From Jannaschia pohangensis (GTDB lineage Bacteria > Pseudomonadota > Alphaproteobacteria > Rhodobacterales > Rhodobacteraceae): a DNA stretch of 64,000 nucleotides. The DNA lies in assembly GCF_900113875.1 (NCBI RefSeq), contig NZ_FORA01000003.1, forward strand, positions 434,001-498,000. The letters are read 5' to 3'. The number at the start of each line of letters is the position of its first letter. The stretch's first letter is position 1. The notes beneath the pieces were generated by a model. That model did no database searches. It was not told the DNA's origin and saw only the letters and a list, made by a program, of their open reading frames with translations. The position numbers and the translations under genes were made by a program. Positions 53,978-62,021 of this stretch are shown one piece after another.

Positions 53978-54870
53978 ACGGTCTTGAGGCCCCGGACGTT
54001 CAGCGCGACCGAATAGAGACTGGTCGTCGCCGTGATATACAACACATGACGCGCCCGCCCGCCAAAGCAGACGTTCGAGACGGTTTCGGGCACCAGAACC
54101 TTGCCGAGCAGCCGCCCGTCGGGCGCGATGCAATGGACCCCGTCCCCGGCGGACGTCCAGATGTTCCCATGCTCATCCAGGCGGAAGCCGTCGCTGACCC
54201 CCACATCCACCTTGCAGAAATCCCGCCCGGTCAGCGGGCCCGTGTCGCGCACCTGATAGACGCGCATATGCTGCGGATCGGCCTGCCGGAAACGGCCCGT
54301 GTCGGCGACATAGAGCAAGGTCTCGTCCGCCGAAAACGCCAGGCCGTTCGGACAGTTCATGTCGTCGACCATCACCCGCAATTCGGCCGTTTCGGGATCG
54401 ATCCGATAGACGCAGCAGGGAAGCTCCTGCTCGGCCTTGGACCCCTCGTAGTCCATAGAAATCCCGTAGTGCGGATCGGTGAACCAGACGGAGCCGTCCG
54501 ATTTCACCACCACATCGTTCGGCGAATTCAGGCGCTTGCCGTCGAACCGGTCCGCCAGCACCGAGACCGTCCCGTCGGGCTCTGTCCGGGTCACCCGCCG
54601 CGTCAGGTGTTCGCAGCTGATCAGGCGTCCCTGCCGGTCGCGGGTATGGCCGTTTGAAAAGTTCGACGCCGCGCGGTAGGTGCTGATCCCCGTCTCGGCG
54701 TTCCAGCGCAGGATGCGGTTGTTGGGAATGTCCGAAAACAGCAGGCAATCCGCGTCGCCGAACCACACCGGCCCCTCGACCCAGTCGAACCCGGTGGCAA
54801 GTCGTTTCAAAGGGGCATTGCCCAAGACGTAGCCATCGAAAAGCGAAGCGTGGGATTCGAAACCGGACAT
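53974..54870 (-). CDS. SMP-30/gluconolactonase-family lactonase
   Basis: 298 residues, six-bladed beta-propeller of the SMP-30/gluconolactonase/LRE family. Likely metal ligands: Glu in DWVEGPVWF, Asn in NSPNDVVVKSDGSVWFTDP and CPNGLAFSADETLLYVADT. No signal peptide, so probably cytoplasmic. Next to an IclR/TRAP/GMC group it would fit opening a sugar-acid lactone made by the GMC enzyme; this is inference. Confidence 0.88.
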   Translation of the reverse strand: MSGFESHASLFDGYVLGNAPLKRLATGFDWVEGPVWFGDADCLLFSDIPNNRILRWNAETGISTYRAASNFSNGHTRDRQGRLISCEHLTRRVTRTEPDGTVSVLADRFDGKRLNSPNDVVVKSDGSVWFTDPHYGISMDYEGSKAEQELPCCVYRIDPETAELRVMVDDMNCPNGLAFSADETLLYVADTGRFRQADPQHMRVYQVRDTGPLTGRDFCKVDVGVSDGFRLDEHGNIWTSAGDGVHCIAPDGRLLGKVLVPETVSNVCFGGRARHVLYITATTSLYSVALNVRGLKTV

Positions 54871-54924
54871 GTCTGCTCCATCCTGCGGCGGGGTCGCCGG
54901 GGTGTCGCCGTGAACGCTAGCCGG

Positions 54925-55911
54925 TCACGCGGCGCCCTTCAATGCAACCTGCCCCGCGTGGTGACAGGCGACCCGGCCCCCGTTGAATGGTTGAAGCGTC
55001 GGGCGCTCGGCGGAACAGATGTCGGTTGCCAGCGGACAGCGCGGATGGAAGGCGCAGCCCTTGGGAGGATCGATGGGATCGGGAATTTCCCCTTCCGGCG
55101 GCTCCACCTCGCGCCCGAAGGCATCGAGCCGCGGGGCAGCGTCGATCAGCATGGCGGTATAGGGATGGGCCGGCGTGGTGAAGAGCGCATCGGGCGACGC
55201 TTCCTCGACCAGTCGGCCCAGATAGAGAACGCCGATCGTGTCGGCCATGTGCCGCACCACGGTCAGGTCATGGCTGATGAAAAGGTACGTCAGCCCATGC
55301 ACTTCCTTCAGGTCGCTCATCAGGTTCAACACCTGCGCCTGCACCGACACGTCGAGCGCCGACGTCGGCTCGTCGCAGACGATCAGCTTCGGCTCGGAGG
55401 CCAGCGCACGGGCCACGCAGAGCCGCTGCCGTTGGCCGCCGGAAAACTGGTGCGGATACTTGTTCACGTCATCCGCCGACAGGCCGACCTGTTCCAGCAG
55501 ACGCTCGGCCAGACCATCAGTGTTGCCGCCCCGCGCGGCCACCGGCTCGGCGATGATGTCGCGCACCCGCCAGCGCGGGTTGAGCGAGGCGAAGGGGTCC
55601 TGGAAAATCATCTGGATGTCGGTGCGGATCCGGTCGATCACCGCCGCATCGCTCTCGGTCACGAGGTCAACGCCGTCAATCTCCACATTGCCGGACGTGG
55701 GCCGCAGCAGGCCCACCACCATCTTGCCGATGGTCGATTTGCCGGAACCGGACTCCCCGACCAGCGCATAGGTCGTCCGCTCCGGTATCTCGAAACTCAC
55801 GTCCGACACCGCCGTCAGCATCCGCTTGGGCAGACGCTCGATGACGCGGTTGAGCCATGGCTTGGAGACGTCGAAGACGCGGGTCAGGTTCTTGATGCTG
55901 ACAAGGTTCAT
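54925..55911 (-). CDS. Dipeptide/oligopeptide-type ABC transporter ATPase (DppF-like)
   Basis: 328 residues. Walker A GESGSGKST, signature FSGGQRQRLCVARAL, Walker B KLIVCDEPTSALDVS, and the C-terminal oligopeptide-type domain with a Cys-rich motif (GCAFHPRCPLATDIC) that in this family may bind an Fe-S cluster. Last gene of the ABC operon; it overlaps the preceding ATPase by 4 bases. Confidence 0.93.
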   Translation of the reverse strand: MNLVSIKNLTRVFDVSKPWLNRVIERLPKRMLTAVSDVSFEIPERTTYALVGESGSGKSTIGKMVVGLLRPTSGNVEIDGVDLVTESDAAVIDRIRTDIQMIFQDPFASLNPRWRVRDIIAEPVAARGGNTDGLAERLLEQVGLSADDVNKYPHQFSGGQRQRLCVARALASEPKLIVCDEPTSALDVSVQAQVLNLMSDLKEVHGLTYLFISHDLTVVRHMADTIGVLYLGRLVEEASPDALFTTPAHPYTAMLIDAAPRLDAFGREVEPPEGEIPDPIDPPKGCAFHPRCPLATDICSAERPTLQPFNGGRVACHHAGQVALKGAA

Positions 55912-56891
55912 GCGACCGCCTCACTGGCTTCGATGGGGAACCAGCAGGCCGCGCGGGCGTCCGACGCCCCGACTTCGGGGCGCGGGTCCTTGCGGCATTT
56001 GTCCTGCGCGAAAGGGCAACGCGGATGAAAGGCACAGCCCTCGGGCAAGGCGTTCAATCGCGGCATCGCACCGGGAATTTGCCTCAGGCGTTCATTGCCC
56101 GCACTGGCCGCAGGCGTCGAAGCCATGAGACCATCGGTATAGGGGTGTCGCGGGTGGCCGACGATCTGACTCACCGGCCCGATCTCCGCCAGACGACCGG
56201 CATACATCACAGCAACCCGGTCGGCGGTTTCGGCGATCACCCCCATGTCGTGCGTCACCAGCATCGCCGCCATCCCGCGTTCGCGACACAGCCGTTTGAG
56301 AAGCGCGATGATTTGCGCCTGCACCGAGACATCCAGCGCAGTCGTCGGCTCATCGGCGATGAGCAGGGTCGGTTCGGCACAAAGACTGAGCGCAATCACG
56401 ACCCGCTGGCGCATGCCGCCCGAAAACTCGTGCGGATAGGCACCCATGCGGTTCTTGGCCGAAGGGATGCCCACTTCATCGAGACCCCGAATGGCGCGCG
56501 CGGCGGCCTCATCCTGGCTCACGTCGAGGTGGCGCAGGATCGTCTCCTCCAGCTGTTCGCCTACGGTCAGCAGCGGGTTGAGCGAGGTCAGCGGGTCCTG
56601 AAACACCATCCCGATCCGCTTGCCGCGAACCTTGCGCATCTGCGGCAGGGTGTAGTTGTCGATCCGCTCCCCCTCCAGCAAGACCTGCCCGCCCGAAATA
56701 TGCGCGGGCGGGTCCAGCAGGCCGATCACGGCATTGCCGGTCATCGACTTGCCCGCCCCGGACTCGCCCACCACGCCGAGGATTTCACCGGCGGCAATGT
56801 CCCACGACACGTTGTCCACGGGGCGGAGCGTGCCGTGCCGGGTCGGGATGTCGACAGTGAGGTCGCGGAGTTCGAGGACAGGGGTGGTCAT
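55908..56891 (-). CDS. Dipeptide/oligopeptide-type ABC transporter ATPase (DppD-like)
   Basis: 327 residues. Walker A GESGAGKSM (Met in place of the usual Thr after Ser), signature FSGGMRQRVVIALSL, Walker B PTLLIADEPTTALDVS and the C-terminal CAFHPRCPFAQDKC motif. ATG 56891 overlaps the upstream stop as TGATG; a TTG one codon earlier is less likely. Partners with the DppF-like ATPase to energise the two permeases. Confidence 0.93.
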   Translation of the reverse strand: MTTPVLELRDLTVDIPTRHGTLRPVDNVSWDIAAGEILGVVGESGAGKSMTGNAVIGLLDPPAHISGGQVLLEGERIDNYTLPQMRKVRGKRIGMVFQDPLTSLNPLLTVGEQLEETILRHLDVSQDEAAARAIRGLDEVGIPSAKNRMGAYPHEFSGGMRQRVVIALSLCAEPTLLIADEPTTALDVSVQAQIIALLKRLCRERGMAAMLVTHDMGVIAETADRVAVMYAGRLAEIGPVSQIVGHPRHPYTDGLMASTPAASAGNERLRQIPGAMPRLNALPEGCAFHPRCPFAQDKCRKDPRPEVGASDARAACWFPIEASEAVA

Positions 56892-57241
56892 CAAGGGAAC
56901 TCCTGCGTCACTGAGATTCTGCCGACGATAGCCGCGTTGAAGTTGGGCAAGTCTTCCGCTGGAATCCAGTATTCCAGATGCTCTCGCCCGCCTGCTTCCT
57001 GAATATCGAAAGCCGCAAGATAGGTGTTCTCGACTTCAAACTTCGTGACGAATCCGCTGCCGCTGGCCTTTACGTTCCAGTCTCTCGCGATCTTCACAGC
57101 ATATTCTTCGGTCGTGACTGGATAGAAGATCGGTTGTTCCGGCAGACGAGGTGGGAAGGCCTTCATCCCAGTTTGACGAATAAGCTCTAACTCTTCTGGT
57201 CCGACTGGTCGCCACAGGGTCGTTGTCTCTGAAACAGCCAT
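56891..57241 (-). CDS. Protein of the 'ADP-ribosylation/crystallin J1' annotation group
   Basis: 116 residues. Sequence blocks TLWRPVGPEELELIRQTGMK, FPPRLPEQPIFYPVT, YAVKIARDWNVK and EYWIPAEDLPNFNAAIVGRI match a widespread small family usually labelled ADP-ribosylation/crystallin J1; no activity has been established for it as far as I know. G+C is about 53% by hand count, against about 69% in sampled neighbouring lines. It is joined by TGATG overlaps to the permease upstream and the ATPase downstream, so it is read as part of the ABC operon. Acquired gene; a role in transport is unproven. Confidence 0.75.
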   Translation of the reverse strand: MAVSETTTLWRPVGPEELELIRQTGMKAFPPRLPEQPIFYPVTTEEYAVKIARDWNVKASGSGFVTKFEVENTYLAAFDIQEAGGREHLEYWIPAEDLPNFNAAIVGRISVTQEFP

Positions 57242-58155
57242 CACCGCAGCCTCGGGTTCAGCGCATCGCGCAGCCAGTCGCCCAGAAGGTTCACCGACAG
57301 GGCCAGCGCCAGCAGGGTCACGGCGGGGAAGAACAGGATCCACCATTCGCCCGAGAACAGGAAATCCTGACCGATCCGGATGAGGGTACCGAGCGACGGT
57401 TGCGTGGGCGGCGCGCCGACGCCGAGGAACGACAACGTGGCCTCGGCGATGATGGCGAGGGCCAGCGAAATCGTCGCGATGACCAGCACCGGGGACAGCA
57501 CATTGGGCAGGATGTGCTTGAGCATGATCGCCATGGGCTTGCGCCCGATCAGGCGGGCGGCCTGCACGTATTCCTTGTTCTTCTCGACGAGCGTCGCTCC
57601 GCGCACCACCCGGGCGAATTGCACCCAGTCCGACAGGCCGATTGCGATGATGAGGACCCAGATCGCCATCTGGTCGCGATGTTCGATCGGGATGACGCCC
57701 CGCGCCACCCCGAAGATCAGGAGCGCCACCAGGATCGACGGAAAGGTCAGCTGCACGTCGGCCACGCGCATGATGATCGTCTCGGTCCAGCCGCCGACAT
57801 AGCCCGCCAGAAGGCCCAGAAAGACCCCGAGGACCAGCGCGAAGAGCACTGCCATGAATCCCACGAAAAGCGAGATCCGCATGCCGTAGAGGATGGTCGA
57901 GAAGACGTCCCGCCCCTGATCGTCGGTGCCCAGAAAGAAGCTTTCGCCGGTGAAGGCATTGGGCTCACCGGGGCGAGAGAAGCCGTTCATCAGGTTGAGG
58001 GAGGCCGGATCGAAGGGGTTCGTCGTCGCCACCCAGGGTGCAAAGACGGCCGCCAGCACCAGGAGCAGCGTGACGAAGGCTGCCACCACCGCGACGGGCG
58101 AACGGCGGAACGAATAGGCCAGATCGCTGTCCCAGGCGGTGCGAAGGGCGCTCAT
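57241..58155 (-). CDS. ABC transporter permease (DppC-like)
   Basis: 304 residues. N-terminal OppC-type region with one membrane helix, a periplasmic loop (GESFFLGTDDQGRDVFSTIL) and the binding-protein-dependent permease domain with the EAA-like loop (YVQAARLIGRKPMAIMLKHI). Start 58155 overlaps the upstream permease stop by 4 bases. A much longer frame to 59292 only runs through the upstream gene in another phase. Confidence 0.93.
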   Translation of the reverse strand: MSALRTAWDSDLAYSFRRSPVAVVAAFVTLLLVLAAVFAPWVATTNPFDPASLNLMNGFSRPGEPNAFTGESFFLGTDDQGRDVFSTILYGMRISLFVGFMAVLFALVLGVFLGLLAGYVGGWTETIIMRVADVQLTFPSILVALLIFGVARGVIPIEHRDQMAIWVLIIAIGLSDWVQFARVVRGATLVEKNKEYVQAARLIGRKPMAIMLKHILPNVLSPVLVIATISLALAIIAEATLSFLGVGAPPTQPSLGTLIRIGQDFLFSGEWWILFFPAVTLLALALSVNLLGDWLRDALNPRLR

Positions 58156-59129
58156 GAGTGCCTCCCGTCGATGCGAAGGCGCGGATCGACCCAGACATAA
58201 AGGATATCGACCAGCAGGTTGATCATTACGAACATCACCGAAATCAGCATCAGGTAAGCGGCCATCACCGGGATATCGACGAACTGCACCGCGTTGATGA
58301 ACAGCAACCCGACGCCCGGCCACTGGAACACCGTCTCGGTGATAATGGCGAAGGCGATGATCGCGCCCAATTGCAGGCCGGTGACCGTGATGACCGGAAT
58401 CATCGTGTTCTTGAGCGCATGGCGGAAGTTCACGGCCTTGGCCGACAGGCCCCGGGCGCGGGCAAATCGGATGTAATCCTGCCGCAGCACTTCCAGCATC
58501 TCGGACCGCACCAGCCGCATGATCAGCGTCATCTGGAACAGGCCCAGGGTGATCGACGGCAGGATCAGCGATTTCAGACCCGAGCTCGTCAGGAACCCGG
58601 TCGTCCACCAGCCAAGGTCGACCACATCGCCGCGCCCGAAGGTTGGCAGCCATCGAAGCTGTACTCCGAACAGATAGATGAGCAGGATCCCGATGAGGAA
58701 GGTCGGCAGGCTGACCCCGATGAGCGAGGCGGACATGATGATGTTGGCGGCCCACCCGTCCCTGCGGATCGCGGTGAAGACCCCCAATCCGATCCCGAAG
58801 CCGAGCGCCAGGACACCCGACACGAAGGCCAGCTCCAGCGTTGCGGGCGCGCGTTCCGCAATGATCTCGGCCACCGGGCGCGACTGGCGATAGCTGATCC
58901 CGAAATCGCCAGTGGCGGCGCGGCCCAGGAACTTGGCGTATTGCACCGGGAACGGATCGTTCAGGCCAAGCGCCTCGCGCAGGCGTTCGACATCCTGCAC
59001 CGTGCGCTCCTGCCCCAGAAGCTGCTCGATGGGGTCGCCCACGAAGCGGAACATGGAAAACGCGACCAGACCGACCGCAAGCAGGACGATGATCGACTGG
59101 AAAACGCGGCGGATGATATATGCGAGCAT
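58152..59129 (-). CDS. ABC transporter permease (DppB-like)
   Basis: 325 residues, six membrane helices. OppB/DppB start (LAYIIRRVFQSIIVLLAVGL), GDFGISYRQSRPVAEIIAER, and the EAA loop (DYIRFARARGLSAKAVNFRH). ATG 59127-59129 is preferred to 59147 because it begins at the first membrane helix and has AGGTTGG upstream. It is separated from the binding-protein gene by a strong hairpin. Confidence 0.93.
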   Translation of the reverse strand: MLAYIIRRVFQSIIVLLAVGLVAFSMFRFVGDPIEQLLGQERTVQDVERLREALGLNDPFPVQYAKFLGRAATGDFGISYRQSRPVAEIIAERAPATLELAFVSGVLALGFGIGLGVFTAIRRDGWAANIIMSASLIGVSLPTFLIGILLIYLFGVQLRWLPTFGRGDVVDLGWWTTGFLTSSGLKSLILPSITLGLFQMTLIMRLVRSEMLEVLRQDYIRFARARGLSAKAVNFRHALKNTMIPVITVTGLQLGAIIAFAIITETVFQWPGVGLLFINAVQFVDIPVMAAYLMLISVMFVMINLLVDILYVWVDPRLRIDGRHS

Positions 59130-59252
59130 GCCGCCAACCTGCCCCATACACCGGCGAGGTCAAGCGCCGATCCGCCTTGCCTGGGGCACATTCTGGATCT
59201 TGTCCCGTTCTTTGACCCATATGTCGGGTTTCCGGGCGCTGTCGCGTCAACC

Positions 59253-59288
59253 GAAAGGGCGCGGCAGGTTGCCCCGCCGCGCCCTTCG
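59253..59288 (-). terminator. Hairpin between binding-protein and permease genes
   Basis: AAAGGGCGCGGC pairs with GCCGCGCCCTT (stems about 59255-59265 and 59276-59286, 11 pairs) 16 bases beyond the stop of the binding-protein gene. On the minus strand it is followed by TTTCGG. Probably a partial terminator or mRNA stabiliser keeping the binding protein more abundant than the permeases. Confidence 0.6.
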
Positions 59289-59303
59289 ACAATCAGGTCC
59301 GAC

Positions 59304-60851
59304 TTATTCCGGCAGGTTGATCCACCGGATGTTCAGGAAGTTGTCGGGCCGCTGGATGACTTCGGCCCCGTCCCTCACGCCCCAGATCAGCGGCTGGATA
59401 TAGAGCGGCACATAGGCCACGTCGTCGGCGACGATATTGGCCACCTCGTCGAGCATGATCTGCCGGGCCTCTTCGTCGATTTCCGACTGGATGCCGGGCA
59501 GAAGCTGATCGATGCGCGGGCTGGAATAGCCGCCGAAGTTCCACGATCCGAGCAGTTTTTCCTCGTTCGGGGTCGAGACGAGGAAGCGGATCGGGTGTTC
59601 CGCGTCAAAGGTGCCGGGCGACCAGCCGAGCAGGTACATGTCATGCTCATCTGCGCGCAGCGCGGGCCAATAGTTGGCGACCGGCACCGTCTCGAACGCG
59701 GGCTTCAGACCGACCTGCGCCAGCATGGCATTGATCGCGGTGCAGACTGCCTCGTCGTTCAGATAGCGGTCGTTGGTGCACTTGAAGGAAAACGCGAACC
59801 CGTCGGGATAGCCCGCCTCGGCCAGCAGTTCACGGGCCCTGTCGGGGTCATAGGCGCGCTGCTCGATCCCGCTGGTATAGCCGCGCGTCGTCGCACTGAC
59901 GAGTTGGCCCGTCGGTTCGGCGGATCCGCGCATCACCGTCTGAAGGATCGCGGGCACGTTGATCGCATGGGCCACCGCCTCGCGGACGCGGACATCCTTG
60001 AACGGGTTCTCGCCCCCGGTCAGCAGCGTGTCCTTGTCATGCGGAAAGCCGAGCATGATGACACGCGCCTCGATCCCGCGGATCACGTTGACGCCGTCCG
60101 TCGCATCGACCCGCTCCGCGTCCTGCACCGGAACCGGCTCGATCAGGTCAAGTTCGCCCGACAGAAGGGCGGCGACGGCCGTGGCCGAATTCTGCACCGG
60201 CGTGAAGGTGGCGGTCGTGACATTGCCCCGATCCTCGCCCCACCAACCGTCAAAGGCGGTCAGCACGGTCTTCAGGCCCGGCTGGCGTTCGGTCACCATG
60301 TAGGGGCCGGTGCCGTTCGTGTTCAGCGTGGCGAAGTTGCCCTGTTCGATGTTGGGACGCTCGGCCCCGTTCTCGGCGGCCCACCCGCTGTCCATCATCA
60401 TCCAGTTGGCGATGCCGTCCACGAAAATCGGGTTCGGCGCCTCGGTGCGGATTTCGACGGTGTAATCATCTATGGCCTCGACCGAGGTGACACCGGCGAA
60501 CCAGCTCGACGTGTCGCTCTGCTCGCTGGAGGCGCGCTCATAGCTGAAAATCACGTCTTCGGCGGTGAAATCCTGTCCGCCGTGGAACTTGACCCCCTGC
60601 CGCAGGCGGAAGCGCCAGCCGTCGCCGTCCTCAAGCGGCTCCCAGGCTTCGGCAAGCGCCGGCTCGATGGTCATTTCGCGGTCGCGGCGGACCAACCCCT
60701 CGTAGACATTCCCGAGCAGGCTGAAGACGGGCGCGGAGTTGCCCGCGTTCGGGTCCAGCGTGTTCGGATCGGATGTGGCGGCGAACCTCAGGTCGGCGGC
60801 AGCGGCCGGCAGCGCCGCGGCCAGAAGGGCAGCAGTCAAGACAAGTTTCAT
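59304..60851 (-). CDS. ABC transporter substrate-binding protein, DppA/OppA family (copy 1)
   Basis: 515 residues with signal peptide (MKLVLTAALLAAALPAAAA). SBP family 5 features: NTLDPNAGNSAPVFSLLGNV, GVKFHGGQDFTAEDVIFSYE, NTNGTGPYMVTERQPG and the later CTNDRYLNDEAVCTAINAML. It delivers a peptide or other ligand to the permeases downstream. It shares many blocks with the protein at 62022, so the two are paralogues. Confidence 0.92.
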   Translation of the reverse strand: MKLVLTAALLAAALPAAAADLRFAATSDPNTLDPNAGNSAPVFSLLGNVYEGLVRRDREMTIEPALAEAWEPLEDGDGWRFRLRQGVKFHGGQDFTAEDVIFSYERASSEQSDTSSWFAGVTSVEAIDDYTVEIRTEAPNPIFVDGIANWMMMDSGWAAENGAERPNIEQGNFATLNTNGTGPYMVTERQPGLKTVLTAFDGWWGEDRGNVTTATFTPVQNSATAVAALLSGELDLIEPVPVQDAERVDATDGVNVIRGIEARVIMLGFPHDKDTLLTGGENPFKDVRVREAVAHAINVPAILQTVMRGSAEPTGQLVSATTRGYTSGIEQRAYDPDRARELLAEAGYPDGFAFSFKCTNDRYLNDEAVCTAINAMLAQVGLKPAFETVPVANYWPALRADEHDMYLLGWSPGTFDAEHPIRFLVSTPNEEKLLGSWNFGGYSSPRIDQLLPGIQSEIDEEARQIMLDEVANIVADDVAYVPLYIQPLIWGVRDGAEVIQRPDNFLNIRWINLPE

Positions 60852-60965
60852 GGCGGATATCTCCCCGGTTTATGCCTCCTACGATGGCGCATCGGGGCGG
60901 CACGTCAACCGGACTCCGCCGTCTGTCCGGCCAAATCACGCATTCTGATGGGTTTGGGTCTTGAA

Positions 60966-61916
60966 TCAGGCCTTCGGTCTGCCGAAGACGGCCTGCTGCC
61001 CGAGGTCACTGTCCAGATCGCCGCGCAGCAGGGCGGCATAGTGGTCGCGCAACGTCTCGGTCCCGTATTCGGGCGTGGCGTCGGCATCGTAGCGCCCTGC
61101 CGCCGCGTCCCAGACCAGCATCGACTCGGTCGCGTAGTATCGCCCGATGCGGGCCAGGGCGGCCTTGTCGCGCAAGCCGGGCACGATCCGCGCGCCGATA
61201 TCCAGAACGCCCACGATCGCATCCATCAGGATGGGCGGAATCCGCCGGACCGGCACAGGTCGGCCCAGAAGGTCCGACAGGATCGTCGCCTGATCGCGTG
61301 GCGTGATGGCGGGCCCCGGCCCCCCGATGGGCAGGATCGTCCCATGGGTGGCGGGATCGGTCAGGGTCCGCGCGACGAAGCGCGCCAGATCGCCGTCGCT
61401 GATCGGTTTGCAGGCGGTGACCGTGCCATCCCCGAACGCGAGGAAGGGCTTGCCCGCCTGCACCCGCGCGACCTGACCGGACAGCGATTTGAAGAAGGCC
61501 GTCGGGCGGACCACGGTCCAGTCGAGACCCGAAGCGGCCAACTCCGCCTCGAAAGCGAGCTTGGCCTGCTGGAACGCCAGATCGGGCTTTTGCACGCAGA
61601 TCGCCGACAGCAAGAGGAACCGCCCCGCTCCCGCCGTTTGCGCCATCGCCAACAAGTCGAGGTTGGCCCGATGATCCACAGCCCAGGCGTCGGCTGGCGT
61701 GCCCGTGCGCGAGGCAATGCAGGAGACAACCGCATCGAAGGTGCCCTCGGGCGCAGCCACCTGCACCGCGACACCCTCGGGCAGACCGGAGGGGTCGCTT
61801 TCGGGGCGCAGAAGGGCCGTAACCGCAAACCCTTGGGACAGCAGTTCCCACGCCACGGCACGCCCGATGGCCCCGGTCGCCCCGGCAAGAAGGATGGAAT
61901 GCAATTGCGCGGCCAT
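60966..61916 (-). CDS. bciA: BciA-like 3,8-divinyl chlorophyllide 8-vinyl reductase
   Basis: 316 residues, atypical short-chain dehydrogenase (NmrA-like) with NADPH motif GATGAIG at 12-18, SAICVQKPDLAFQQAKLAFE and VVRPTAFFKSLSGQV. The C-terminal segment RIGRYYATESMLVWD and DADATPEYGTETLRDHY resembles plant DVR and bacterial BciA, which reduce the 8-vinyl group in (bacterio)chlorophyll synthesis. No other pigment gene is in the window. Alternatively a related NAD(P)-binding protein with another substrate. Confidence 0.7.
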   Translation of the reverse strand: MAAQLHSILLAGATGAIGRAVAWELLSQGFAVTALLRPESDPSGLPEGVAVQVAAPEGTFDAVVSCIASRTGTPADAWAVDHRANLDLLAMAQTAGAGRFLLLSAICVQKPDLAFQQAKLAFEAELAASGLDWTVVRPTAFFKSLSGQVARVQAGKPFLAFGDGTVTACKPISDGDLARFVARTLTDPATHGTILPIGGPGPAITPRDQATILSDLLGRPVPVRRIPPILMDAIVGVLDIGARIVPGLRDKAALARIGRYYATESMLVWDAAAGRYDADATPEYGTETLRDHYAALLRGDLDSDLGQQAVFGRPKA

Positions 61917-61975
61917 GGTTCACCGTTTCGTCCCCATACGATCGGCGCAAGGGCAAACACCGGCCCGGGCAACGC

Positions 61976-62001
61976 AAAAGGGGGCCCGCAAAGGCCCCCT
62001 T
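61976..62001 (-). terminator. Rho-independent terminator after substrate-binding protein copy 2
   Basis: On the minus strand AAGGGGGCC, loop TTTGCG, GGCCCCCTTTT. Seven G-C pairs extended by A-T pairs and followed by U-run, 21 bases past the stop of the gene at 62022. Confidence 0.85.
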
Positions 62002-62021
62002 CCGCACTGTTACACGTCCGA

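Noticed and set aside
57241-59292. 683-residue frame that would extend the DppC-like permease
   Set aside because: The first half runs through the dppB-like gene in another phase and lacks membrane helices; the permease starts at 58155.
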